Source: an uncultured Clostridia bacterium
GTDB taxonomy: Bacteria; Bacillota; Clostridia; TANB77; CAG-508
Assembly: GCA_947385375.1 (NCBI GenBank)
Contig: CANDKR010000013.1
Location: forward strand, 1 to 38,852
Reading direction: 5' to 3'
DNA length: 38,852 bases
Of this stretch, positions 27,161 through 34,608 are shown piece by piece (within the stretch, counting starts at the first letter, position 1; every line of letters starts with the position of its first letter). Made by a program: the position numbers and the translations under genes. The notes under the pieces were generated by a model. The model ran no database searches. It was not told the DNA's origin and worked only from the letters and a program-made list of their open reading frames with translations.

Positions 27161-28463
27161 CTAAATCACTTCTAAAACTTTTGATTTTACAGCTACTTGT
27201 TTTGGTGAAAGCTGAAAAGCTTCTTTCAAGTTTTGAGTAGCTCCCATTACTTTTGTATCGTCATCTGTATGTATATATGCTAGAATATCGCCACTCTTGA
27301 CTTCGTCGCCCATTTTCTTTTTAAGCTCAATTCCTGCGGTTCTATTTATCTCGCTATTATTTTCCATTCTTCCTGCGCCTAAATATCTTGCAATACTTCC
27401 TACTACATCTGCATCAATTCTCTGAACGAACCCTCCATCAGTAGAATATACAGGAATTATGTTTTTAGCTACTGGAAATTTCTCAACATTATCAATGTAT
27501 TCTAAACTTCCATATTGTGTTCTAACCATTTCTTTAAACTTCTCATAAGCTCTACCACTTCTTATTGCATCTATAATTGTTTTCTCATTTTGCACTTTAT
27601 CTTTAACATTTGTTGATAATTCTAGTATAACTCGTCCAAGTGAAACAACAACATCTCCAATATCTTGTGTCATACGACCTTGCAGACACTCCAAAGTCTC
27701 TTTTATCTCTAAAATATGTCCTACTGAATATCCGAAGTGGCTCGTCCATTGAAGTTATAACACAACCAACATCTTTTCCAAGTAGTGCACCTAGACGTTT
27801 TAATAATTTTGCAAGACGTCTTGCCTCTTCTCTAGTCTTTATATATGTTCCATTTCCACAAGTAATATCAAATACTATTTTATTACTTCCTGACGCAAGT
27901 TTTAAACTCATTAAACTTGCTGCGATAATCGGCAAACTATCGCCACAAGCAATTTCATTTCTTAGTCTATACATCTTACTCTCAGCAGGTGCTAAATTAA
28001 AACTTTGATGTATAATACTTACTCCAACTTTTTGTATATTTTCTTTGAATTCCTCTAAAGATATTTCTGAATCATAACCAGGAATTGACTCTAATTTGTC
28101 AATAGTTCCTCCTGAAATTCCTAGTCCTCTACTTGAGATTTTGGCTACTGGTAGCCCTAAAGATGCGATAATTGGCATTAGTATAAGTGTTGCCTTATCA
28201 CCAACACCACCTGTACTATGTTTATCCACTATATTATCTGCAATTTGACTTAAATCTACTCTCTCTCCAGAATTTGCCATTTCAATTGTAAAATCTACAA
28301 TCTCTCTTTCTGTTAAACCATTAATATAGATATAACTTAAAAGAGCTGCTGCTTGCGCATCTGAAATTTCGCCCTTTGTGAATTTACCAATAAAAACTTT
28401 GATTTCGTCTTTGCTTAATTCTTTCCTATTACGCTTTTTAGTGATAATACTCTTGATATCCAT
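27161..28463 (-). CDS. pdp: Second pyrimidine-nucleoside phosphorylase, needs +1 frameshift at CGG
   Basis: The first frame (from 28463) gives 243 residues of a pyrimidine phosphorylase: VDKHSTGGVGDK, KISSRGLGISGGTIDKLES (SGRG changed to SSRG), ending at SMDEPL. The next in-frame codon is CGG (27734-27732). In frame this gives 43 unrelated residues; skipping the C gives GGA and GYSVGHILEIKETLE, aligned exactly to the intact paralog's GYSVGNSLEV. The joined product has 433 residues, equal to its neighbour. It lies 30 bases after rnhB. The remaining domain is fully conserved, so decay is unlikely. Confidence 0.88.
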
Positions 28464-28493
28464 CGTTTTCTCCTATCTTTAGTGTTTCATAAT

Positions 28494-29120
28494 TTATATA
28501 AAATTCTTTATAAAGCTTTGTCTATGTAAAATACAAGGTCCATTTTCTTTAATAGCTTGAATATGAGCTGATGTGCCATATCCTTTATGTTTTGCAAAAC
28601 CATATACTGGATAAAGCTCATCCCATTCTTGCATTATTCTATCCCTAGTTACTTTTGCAATAATAGAAGCTGCTGCTATTGAATAGTGTTTTGCATCACC
28701 TTTTATAACTGATTTAAATGGTATTCCTAATGTATCCATATTATTTAATGCATCTACCAAAATCAAATCTGGCTTTGTTTTCATTTGTTCTAATGCTAAT
28801 TTCACACCAAGTTTTGTAGCATTTAATATATTTATCTCGTCAATAGTTTTTTGGTCTACTATTCCTACTCCATAGCTTATTGCTTCTGCAATAATTTGCT
28901 CATAAACTCTTTCTCTTTTCTTCTCAGAAACTTTTTTAGAATCATTGACACCTTCTATAAAAGAATCTTCTGGAAGAATAACCGCTCCAACTACCACAGG
29001 TCCTGCCAAAGGTCCTCTACCTGCTTCATCAATTCCACATATATACTGAATCTTATCAGAATATAGTTTTAGTTCTTCTTGTTTTAATAAATTTAATCGT
29101 TCAATTTCTTTTTCTTTCAT
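28494..29120 (-). CDS. rnhB: Ribonuclease HII
   Basis: Cleaves the RNA strand of RNA-DNA hybrids, including single ribonucleotides in DNA. 208 residues. The active-site motif GIDEAGRGPLAGPVV supplies Asp31 and Glu32; VNDSKKVSEKKRE and AAASIIAKVTRDR follow, with DALN holding another acidic residue. It is 26 bases after the pilin-like gene and upstream of the two phosphorylases, probably one operon. Confidence 0.96.
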   Translation of the reverse strand: MKEKEIERLNLLKQEELKLYSDKIQYICGIDEAGRGPLAGPVVVGAVILPEDSFIEGVNDSKKVSEKKRERVYEQIIAEAISYGVGIVDQKTIDEINILNATKLGVKLALEQMKTKPDLILVDALNNMDTLGIPFKSVIKGDAKHYSIAAASIIAKVTRDRIMQEWDELYPVYGFAKHKGYGTSAHIQAIKENGPCILHRQSFIKNFI

Positions 29121-29146
29121 TACAACTCCTATGCATTTGGTGTAAT

Positions 29147-29683
29147 TTATAGTTCAGTACCTACTTCATTTGTATCTTTATCTACATATAAAGTATCAGT
29201 AATTTGATTTACTGTATATACTCTTTCATCTTTTTCATCCTCTACACCTGTTGTAAAAATAACTTCTCCAGTAACATAGTTAACAATATATCTTTCTTTT
29301 CTTTGCTCTATTGGTGTTTCCTCATCTTCATCTTTAACTTCTTTTAACATATCTGCGTCAAAGCCTAGTTCTAAAAGAATTTCTCTATCCCATACACGCC
29401 ATTTATCATCTGGTAAGATAGCAACACCATACATATTTAAGTAACCAACATCTGTTACTTCTTTACCAATATAGTCTTCTTCTGGTGTTGCATTAAAAGA
29501 ATACTCTTCATACATTGATTCAGCCTTTGCTTGTATGATTTTCATATTAGCAACAGCAGTTTGAAGTCTTGTTCTTGTCAAGACTGCATCTGATGCACTT
29601 ATTGTTATTGACGCTAAAATCATAATTACAATTACTGTAATTATTAATAATGCTAATGTAACACCTTTATTATTTTTTAACAT
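29147..29683 (-). CDS. Type IV prepilin-like protein
   Basis: 178 residues. A prepilin N-terminus: short basic leader MLKNNKG, then VTLALLIITVIVIMILASITI. Cleavage is expected after Gly7. The usual Glu at mature position 5 is Leu here, so it is a divergent, pseudopilin-like protein. The remaining ~150 residues are hydrophilic, acidic and unrecognised. No other pilus gene is in the window. It is the first gene of the minus-strand run including rnhB and the phosphorylases and has its own strong promoter. Confidence 0.75.
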   Translation of the reverse strand: MLKNNKGVTLALLIITVIVIMILASITISASDAVLTRTRLQTAVANMKIIQAKAESMYEEYSFNATPEEDYIGKEVTDVGYLNMYGVAILPDDKWRVWDREILLELGFDADMLKEVKDEDEETPIEQRKERYIVNYVTGEVIFTTGVEDEKDERVYTVNQITDTLYVDKDTNEVGTEL

Positions 29684-29724
29684 AAATTTCCCTCATCTTA
29701 AGTTTTTTTTAATCATTTATATGT

Positions 29725-29753
29725 ATTATATCTATATAAGATAATTTTTTCAA
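29725..29753 (-). promoter_or_regulatory. Promoter of the pilin-like gene
   Basis: On the minus strand, TTGAAA (29748-29753), a 17-base spacer and TATAAT (29725-29730). The divergent htrA promoter begins 23 bases away. Confidence 0.75.
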
Positions 29754-29775
29754 CAAAAAATAGAAAAAATTTATC

Positions 29776-29808
29776 TTGAACATACATAATATTAGAGTTA
29801 TTATGTAT
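29776..29808 (+). promoter_or_regulatory. htrA promoter with a perfect inverted repeat between -35 and -10
   Basis: TTGAAC (29776-29781), a 17-base spacer and TATTAT (29799-29804); an alternative TATAAT is at 29814. A perfect inverted repeat, ATACATAATA-N7-TATTATGTAT (29782-29808), fills the spacer and covers the -10 box. It looks like an operator for a stress regulator. Confidence 0.65.
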
Positions 29809-29840
29809 ATAGATATAATTAAAATTTAGGAGGAAAACTT

Positions 29841-31196
29841 ATGGACAATGAAAATGAATTTAATTATAGTGTAGATCAAAAGTTTAAACAAACCAAACCA
29901 CCTAAGAAATCTGGTTTTGGCAGAACTGTATTTGTGCCTTTCCTTGCAGGAATTGTCGGTGCAAGCTTGACAGTAGGAGTATGTTTTAAAGTACCTGAGG
30001 TTAGAAAATTTTTAATCGGTGAAGAGTCAAAAACTAGCTACTCTGCCCCAAAAATTGAAAATTCTAAAAAACCTTCAGATACAGGAAGTACTATTAGTGC
30101 TGACTTTATGAGTTTTTCACAAAGTTCAACACAAGTTGCAAAAACAGTATTACCAAGTATTGTTGGTATTGAAATCAAATATAATGTAAGTTCTTTTTTT
30201 GGAAACAGTGAAGCAAAAGCAACAGGATCTGGCGTTATAATAAGTGAAGATGGATACATTATTACTAATAACCATGTAGTCTCAACTGAAACATCTTCTT
30301 CATCTTTTTATACAATTACAGAAGCTAAAGGCTTGACAGTTAAGCTTTATGGAGATGATAAAGAATATGAAGCTGAAATAATTGGTACAGACGCATATAC
30401 AGACTTAGCAGTAATCAAAATTGATGCTACAGGACTTACTCCTGCTGTTTTAGGAGATTCAGATCATCTTGAAGTTGGAGAATTTGTACTTGCTATGGGA
30501 AATCCACTTGATATGGACTTTACAGTTACTTCTGGAATTGTCAGCGCAGTAAATCGTGAAGTTTCTGCAAGTGATGGAACTTCTTATTCTGCAATTCAAA
30601 CAGATGCAGCTATCAACTCTGGTAACAGTGGTGGAGCATTAGTAAACTTAAAAGGTGAAGTTATTGGTATAAATAATTTGAAATTATCAGGAGAAGGTAT
30701 TGAAGGAATCGGTTTTGCTATCCCTATCAATTCTACAACAGATGTTGTAAATCAACTTATAGAATTCAAATCTGTAAAACGTCCATATATTGGTGTTACA
30801 GGTCAAGGAATTGATGAAAGTATAACTGAAATTTATGGACTACCAGCTGGAGTTTCTATAAGAGAAGTTGAAAAAGACTCACCTGCTGATAAAGCTGGAT
30901 TACAAAAAGGTGATATAATTACAAAAATCGAAGGTAAAGAAGTTTCTACAGTTACTGAACTTAATAAAGTAAAATACACTTATAAAATCGGTGATACAGT
31001 TACTTTAACAATTTTAAGAAATGGTCAAGAACAAGAAATCAAATTGACACTTGGCGAAGAACCAGTACAAGAAGGCGAAGATAAAACAGAAGAAGAAATT
31101 TCTACTGAAAAAGAAGAAGCAAAAAAAGATAATAGCAATTCTGGAAGTCGTGGAAGCACTGATTTTCCTTCTAGTATTTGGGATTTATTTAGATAA
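29841..31196 (+). CDS. htrA: HtrA/DegP-type serine protease with PDZ domain
   Basis: 451 residues. Surface protein quality control: degrades misfolded exported proteins. A cytoplasmic N-terminus (~30 residues) is followed by one span (VPFLAGIVGASLTVGVCF, residues ~31-48), a trypsin-like domain with catalytic triad His145 (TNNHVV), Asp188 (YTDLAV) and Ser263 (GNSGGA), and one PDZ domain (~340-405: IREVEKDSPADKAGLQKGD). The C-terminal 45 residues are charged and probably disordered. Start with AGGAGG upstream. Two small genes follow in the same direction. Confidence 0.95.
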   Translation: MDNENEFNYSVDQKFKQTKPPKKSGFGRTVFVPFLAGIVGASLTVGVCFKVPEVRKFLIGEESKTSYSAPKIENSKKPSDTGSTISADFMSFSQSSTQVAKTVLPSIVGIEIKYNVSSFFGNSEAKATGSGVIISEDGYIITNNHVVSTETSSSSFYTITEAKGLTVKLYGDDKEYEAEIIGTDAYTDLAVIKIDATGLTPAVLGDSDHLEVGEFVLAMGNPLDMDFTVTSGIVSAVNREVSASDGTSYSAIQTDAAINSGNSGGALVNLKGEVIGINNLKLSGEGIEGIGFAIPINSTTDVVNQLIEFKSVKRPYIGVTGQGIDESITEIYGLPAGVSIREVEKDSPADKAGLQKGDIITKIEGKEVSTVTELNKVKYTYKIGDTVTLTILRNGQEQEIKLTLGEEPVQEGEDKTEEEISTEKEEAKKDNSNSGSRGSTDFPSSIWDLFR

Positions 31197-31210
31197 GGAG
31201 GTACAGATTT

Positions 31211-31567
31211 TTGAAAGCAGTTTTTCCCTGTAAAGGCGTTGTAGTAGTTACTAAACAAAATGTAGATATATTATCTAAAGTCTATAAAGAAAATTTAATA
31301 AACTCACCTCTATTTTCTGCATATCAACAAGGTAATTTAGATGTGCAAGTAGGACCTTTTAATTATTTTCCACAAAATACTAAAGTTGTACTTAGACAAA
31401 ATACTGAATTACTTACAATTCAAGAGTTAAATAAGGCTCTTGCAGGTGCTATTCAAAAAGCTGATACTAATGAAGTTTCAAGTAGCGAAAAATATGATGA
31501 CACTCCAATTGAAGATAGTTCTATTATGGAGCACCCATTTTTCCAAACTTTAAAACAAGTGGACTAA
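31211..31567 (+). CDS. Hypothetical small protein
   Basis: 118 residues from a TTG start; AAGGAGG at ~31195-31201 is correctly spaced, which fixes this start. No recognisable family. The N-terminus has a hydrophobic beta pattern (AVFPCKGVVVVTK); the C-terminal third is acidic with many Ser and Asp. It follows htrA by 14 bases and precedes a DUF1292-like gene by 10 bases, so the three are co-transcribed. Confidence 0.65.
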   Translation: MKAVFPCKGVVVVTKQNVDILSKVYKENLINSPLFSAYQQGNLDVQVGPFNYFPQNTKVVLRQNTELLTIQELNKALAGAIQKADTNEVSSSEKYDDTPIEDSSIMEHPFFQTLKQVD

Positions 31568-31577
31568 GGAGAAAATT

Positions 31578-31850
31578 ATGAAAAAGATCTTATTTTATAA
31601 CTATCAAGGAAAACCTATAAAAGCTGATTTAGTTTTTGCATTTACCTGTAAAGAAACTGGAAAAAATTATATTGCTATCAATAATGGAGATTTAGTTTTC
31701 AGTGAAGATAGTGCTTATAATAATCTAGATGTTTTAGAGGTTATTAAAGAACAAGCAGGTAGATGTTATGTAGGAAATATCCCAGATGAGGACTGGGAAA
31801 CAGTACAAGAAACAATGTTAAATAATATATTTGCAAAAATAAGAACCTGA
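31578..31850 (+). CDS. DUF1292-like small protein
   Basis: 90 residues. The segment DLVFAFTCKETGKNYIAINNGDL resembles the beta-rich DUF1292 (YrzB) domain, tentatively. The last codons, ATA-AGA-ACC-TGA, including the stop codon, lie inside copy 2 of the 71-bp repeat, so the repeat shapes the C-terminus. AGGAG lies upstream of the ATG. Confidence 0.6.
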   Translation: MKKILFYNYQGKPIKADLVFAFTCKETGKNYIAINNGDLVFSEDSAYNNLDVLEVIKEQAGRCYVGNIPDEDWETVQETMLNNIFAKIRT

Positions 31851-31906
31851 CCCTCCTCACAAGCAAAGCTTGTGGGTGAGATACCCCAGAACCTTATTGT
31901 TTCACA
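31836..31906 (+). repeat. 71-bp dispersed repeat, copy 2 (overlaps gene end)
   Basis: Plus-strand copy of the element at 1091-1161, with 7 differences. The hairpin is CACAAGC-AAA-GCTTGTG. Two of the seven differences fall in the hairpin loop and one extends the stem. It provides the TGA stop of the DUF1292-like gene and runs directly into a terminator hairpin, the same arrangement as copy 1. Confidence 0.85.
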
Positions 31907-31942
31907 AAAAAATTGATGGCTTAAAAAGTCATCAATTTTTTT
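31906..31942. terminator. Bidirectional intrinsic terminator
   Basis: A perfect 13-bp stem AAAAAAATTGATG/CATCAATTTTTTT with an 11-base loop. It ends the htrA transcript on the plus strand and the secreted-protein transcript on the minus strand, whose last codons lie in the hairpin. Confidence 0.85.
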
Positions 31943-33663
31943 ATATATTGAACTCCTGCTGAAATTGTATCTTTTAAGAAATTCGTAACTGTTTTAATTG
32001 GTCCAGTTTCAGTAACGGTACTTTCTATGTCTATTGTATTATTAGGTTTAAATGCTCCTTCTACACCAAATGGTGGTACAATTCTTACTTGCATAGCTAC
32101 ATCTTCACTATTTAATGTAGTTCTTGCAGTTTTGAAACTTCCTTTAACTTCGTTATCAAAAATATAATTTTCTTCTTCTAAACCTGGACTTAAAACTCTA
32201 CTTAACACTATTTTTGTTTCTATTGTTTCAAGTGGACTAATTAATGGTGGTATACTTCTTTTTTGAATAGTTGAAACGATTTCAGAATCTTCATCATCTC
32301 CATCTTTTACCGCTTGCTAACCATATTTCTCATTAGTTCCTTCTTCTGATATAAGTTTTTGCTCTTTTCTATATACAAAACCTGAATTTTTAATGTCTTT
32401 TAATTCATACTCTGTACAAGGTTCACCACATTCACTTTTGATTTTAATTTTATATTCTACATCTAAAGTAGCACCATGTAAAATTAAATCATCAACTGTT
32501 ACAATAACAAACTCATTTGAAGATAATTCATCAGGTATTTCTGGTTCTGGAGTATCTTCCGTTTCTGTTGTTATTTCTGTTGGTGCTGCATCTTCTTCAT
32601 CTAAGTCAACAGCTGATTCTGATGGAACTTTTGCATCAAACTCTAAAATAGTTTCATCAAAGTATGCTCCATCTATTTTTATACTGGCATCTAAACCATG
32701 TGAGTGACTTACAAATGTGCTAGCTGGACTAAACATTCCTTCATTTGTTCCACAGTTGATATAAAATCCTTCATCTATATCTTCCCAACCTGTTATATGA
32801 CTAGCTCCTGAAAATTGTCCTAATACCATTGATTTTGGTGAAGCTAAAGTATTTAGTACTACATTTGTTATTTCAACATTAGAATCTGGATCAGTTAGTA
32901 ATGTAGCAATTTCCTCAGAAGAACCAGGGTCTATAACTTCAACAGATGGACCACTTTCTCCCGGAGTTTCCTCTTCCTCTTCATCTTCTGGATCTTCATC
33001 AGGATTTTTTACAATTAAAAATCCTTCTTTATGTAAGCTATCTATTACGTTACGTTTATCATCTAATATGATTTCTTGTAATACCTCACCTGTTGATAAA
33101 GTTAATCTTACAGCACTTATTTCTGCATTTAGTAAAAAACTACCTGATCTATCAGATGGGTTAGGATTTTTCTTAATTTCTGGTGCTGGTTTATTTGCAA
33201 TACTGTGTGCTTTTATAAAAGCAGCAGAATCAAATATTGCATCACCTTTATCTAATACTCCTATTCTAAAATGATATGTTACATCTTTTTTTACATCTGC
33301 TTGACAGCTTAATAACGGTGTATATCCCAAATATGCAACATCTGTACCTGTAACATTATCATAATGATACCCTGTATTTCTTGTATTATTAATATCAACT
33401 AAATTGCTTTCTTTTCCCTCTGGTACTTCTGGCAATAAAGCAATATTTTTGTATTCTGAATCAGGAGCTCCTGCTTCTTTATACTCTATTACTACTATAT
33501 CATTAAACATTGGGGCTTGGTCGTATTCTTCTGATGCCCAAATGTATTGAAAAGATATAGGCGTTAAACTATCATCAGCAGCAAAAACCATATAAAAATT
33601 GGATATTAATAACATGAATATGAATATTGAAATAAATAAAATACGTATAGCTTTTCGCATCAT
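31921..33663 (-). CDS. Secreted protein with an in-frame amber codon
   Basis: The first open part codes 448 residues: a signal peptide (FISIFIFMLLISNFYMVFA, ends ~residue 29), then a probable beta-rich surface protein with a low-complexity acidic linker (EDPEDEEEEETPGE and TEITTETEDTPEPE). It ends KYG-TAG (32319-32317). Without a stop the same frame continues 131 more residues (AVKDGDDEDSEIVST, LSPGLEEENYIF, ... TISAGVQYIKKLMTF) to TAA at 31921, next to the terminator. So one gene of 580 codons seems to be cut by one TAG. TAG is the normal stop of thyA and the TetR gene here, so this is a nonsense mutation, an error or readthrough. No family recognised. Confidence 0.6.
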
Positions 33664-33723
33664 ATTTTATCCTCCTTTTAAAGTCTATAAGTAATCTTTC
33701 TATATGTTTAAAACACAAAACAA

Positions 33724-33751
33724 AGTCGGTGACTTTACTTAGTCACCGACT
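33724..33751 (-). terminator. Leader hairpin with T-rich tail upstream of the secreted-protein gene
   Basis: On the minus strand, AGTCGGTGACT-AAGTAA-AGTCACCGACT, then TTGTTTTG. It lies between the gene's own promoter and its start, so it is a leader structure and not only the end of maf transcripts. Its loop region pairs alternatively with an upstream segment at 33810-33819. Confidence 0.6.
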
Positions 33752-33835
33752 ATTTTATAAAATAATCCATTTTACATGATATAAATTTGGCAAAATTGGA
33801 TTCTTTTAAACTAAGTAAACTACATTCCTACTTAT

Positions 33836-33864
33836 ATTATACCATATTTTGCCTGAAAAATCAA
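33836..33864 (-). promoter_or_regulatory. Promoter of the secreted-protein gene
   Basis: On the minus strand, TTGATT (33859-33864), a 17-base spacer and TATAAT (33836-33841) with an extended TGG before the -10. The leader is about 165 bases. Confidence 0.75.
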
Positions 33865-33886
33865 CTTTTCCAACATTTTCAAAGGA

Positions 33887-34465
33887 TTAGCAATCAATTT
33901 CATTCTCTTTTAAAATTTCATAAATTCTGTCAATTGGAAGTCCTAAAGCATTTGTATAACTTCCTTCTATCTTATTAATGAAAGTTGCAAAAGAATCTTG
34001 TACACCATAAGATCCAGCTTTGTCAAATGGCATTTCATTTGCAATATAGTTTTTAATTTCCATATCACTCATTGGATTTATGTATACAGCTGTTTTATGA
34101 AGTTCATTATATTCTTTCTCGTCTCCTCTATCATCAATCAAAACTGCAATACTAGTATAAATTTGATGTTTTGCACCTTGTAATTCTCTAAGCATTCTAA
34201 CTGCATCATCTCTATCTTTTGGTTTTCCGAAAACTTTATCACCTTTTACAACTAAAGTATCAGCAGCAATTATAACTCTATCTCCTTGAGTATTATCATA
34301 AATAAATTTTGCTTTTTGCATAGCTAAATCTTTTGATTGTTCCTCAATTGATAAAGTTCTGTTTCTCATTTCTTCAAGATCACTAACTAAAATTTCATAG
34401 TCTAACCTTGCTAAATCCATAAGTTCTTTTCTTCTTGGTGAAGAAGATGCTAATATAATTTTCAT
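33887..34465 (-). CDS. maf: Maf-family nucleotide pyrophosphatase
   Basis: 192 residues. Hydrolyses non-canonical or pyrimidine nucleoside triphosphates (dTTP/UTP in the YhdE branch); house-cleaning role, linked to septum formation in B. subtilis. ILASSSPRRKELM at the N-terminus, AMQKA, and IIAADTLVVKGDKVFGKPKD are the family motifs. The substrate branch cannot be set reliably from the motifs alone. It has its own TTGACA promoter and is divergent from pflB. Confidence 0.93.
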   Translation of the reverse strand: MKIILASSSPRRKELMDLARLDYEILVSDLEEMRNRTLSIEEQSKDLAMQKAKFIYDNTQGDRVIIAADTLVVKGDKVFGKPKDRDDAVRMLRELQGAKHQIYTSIAVLIDDRGDEKEYNELHKTAVYINPMSDMEIKNYIANEMPFDKAGSYGVQDSFATFINKIEGSYTNALGLPIDRIYEILKENEIDC

Positions 34466-34499
34466 TATTTTTCCCTCTTATTTCTTAATACTTATAATG

Positions 34500-34528
34500 A
34501 TTATATATTTTAATAAATTAAGTGTCAA
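34500..34528 (-). promoter_or_regulatory. maf promoter
   Basis: On the minus strand, TTGACA (34523-34528), a 17-base spacer and TATAAT (34500-34505). Confidence 0.8.
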
Positions 34529-34534
34529 TATATA

Positions 34535-34573
34535 TTGTTTTTTTGATATGAATGTGATAGAATTGTTCGGAAC
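34535..34573 (+). promoter_or_regulatory. pflB promoter
   Basis: TTGTTT (34535-34540), a 17-base spacer and TAGAAT (34558-34563) with an extended TGA. The short palindrome GTTCGGAAC (34565-34573) is at the likely start of transcription. Confidence 0.6.
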
Positions 34574-34608
34574 GGTTAATAATATACATAGTTAAAAAGG
34601 AGGAAAAT

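Noticed and set aside
27732..27734. CGG reassigned to another amino acid
   Set aside because: Substituting any residue does not restore the protein; the reading frame itself must move by one base at all three sites.
32317..32319. General reassignment of TAG
   Set aside because: TAG is used as the real stop of thyA and the TetR gene, so it is a working stop in this organism.
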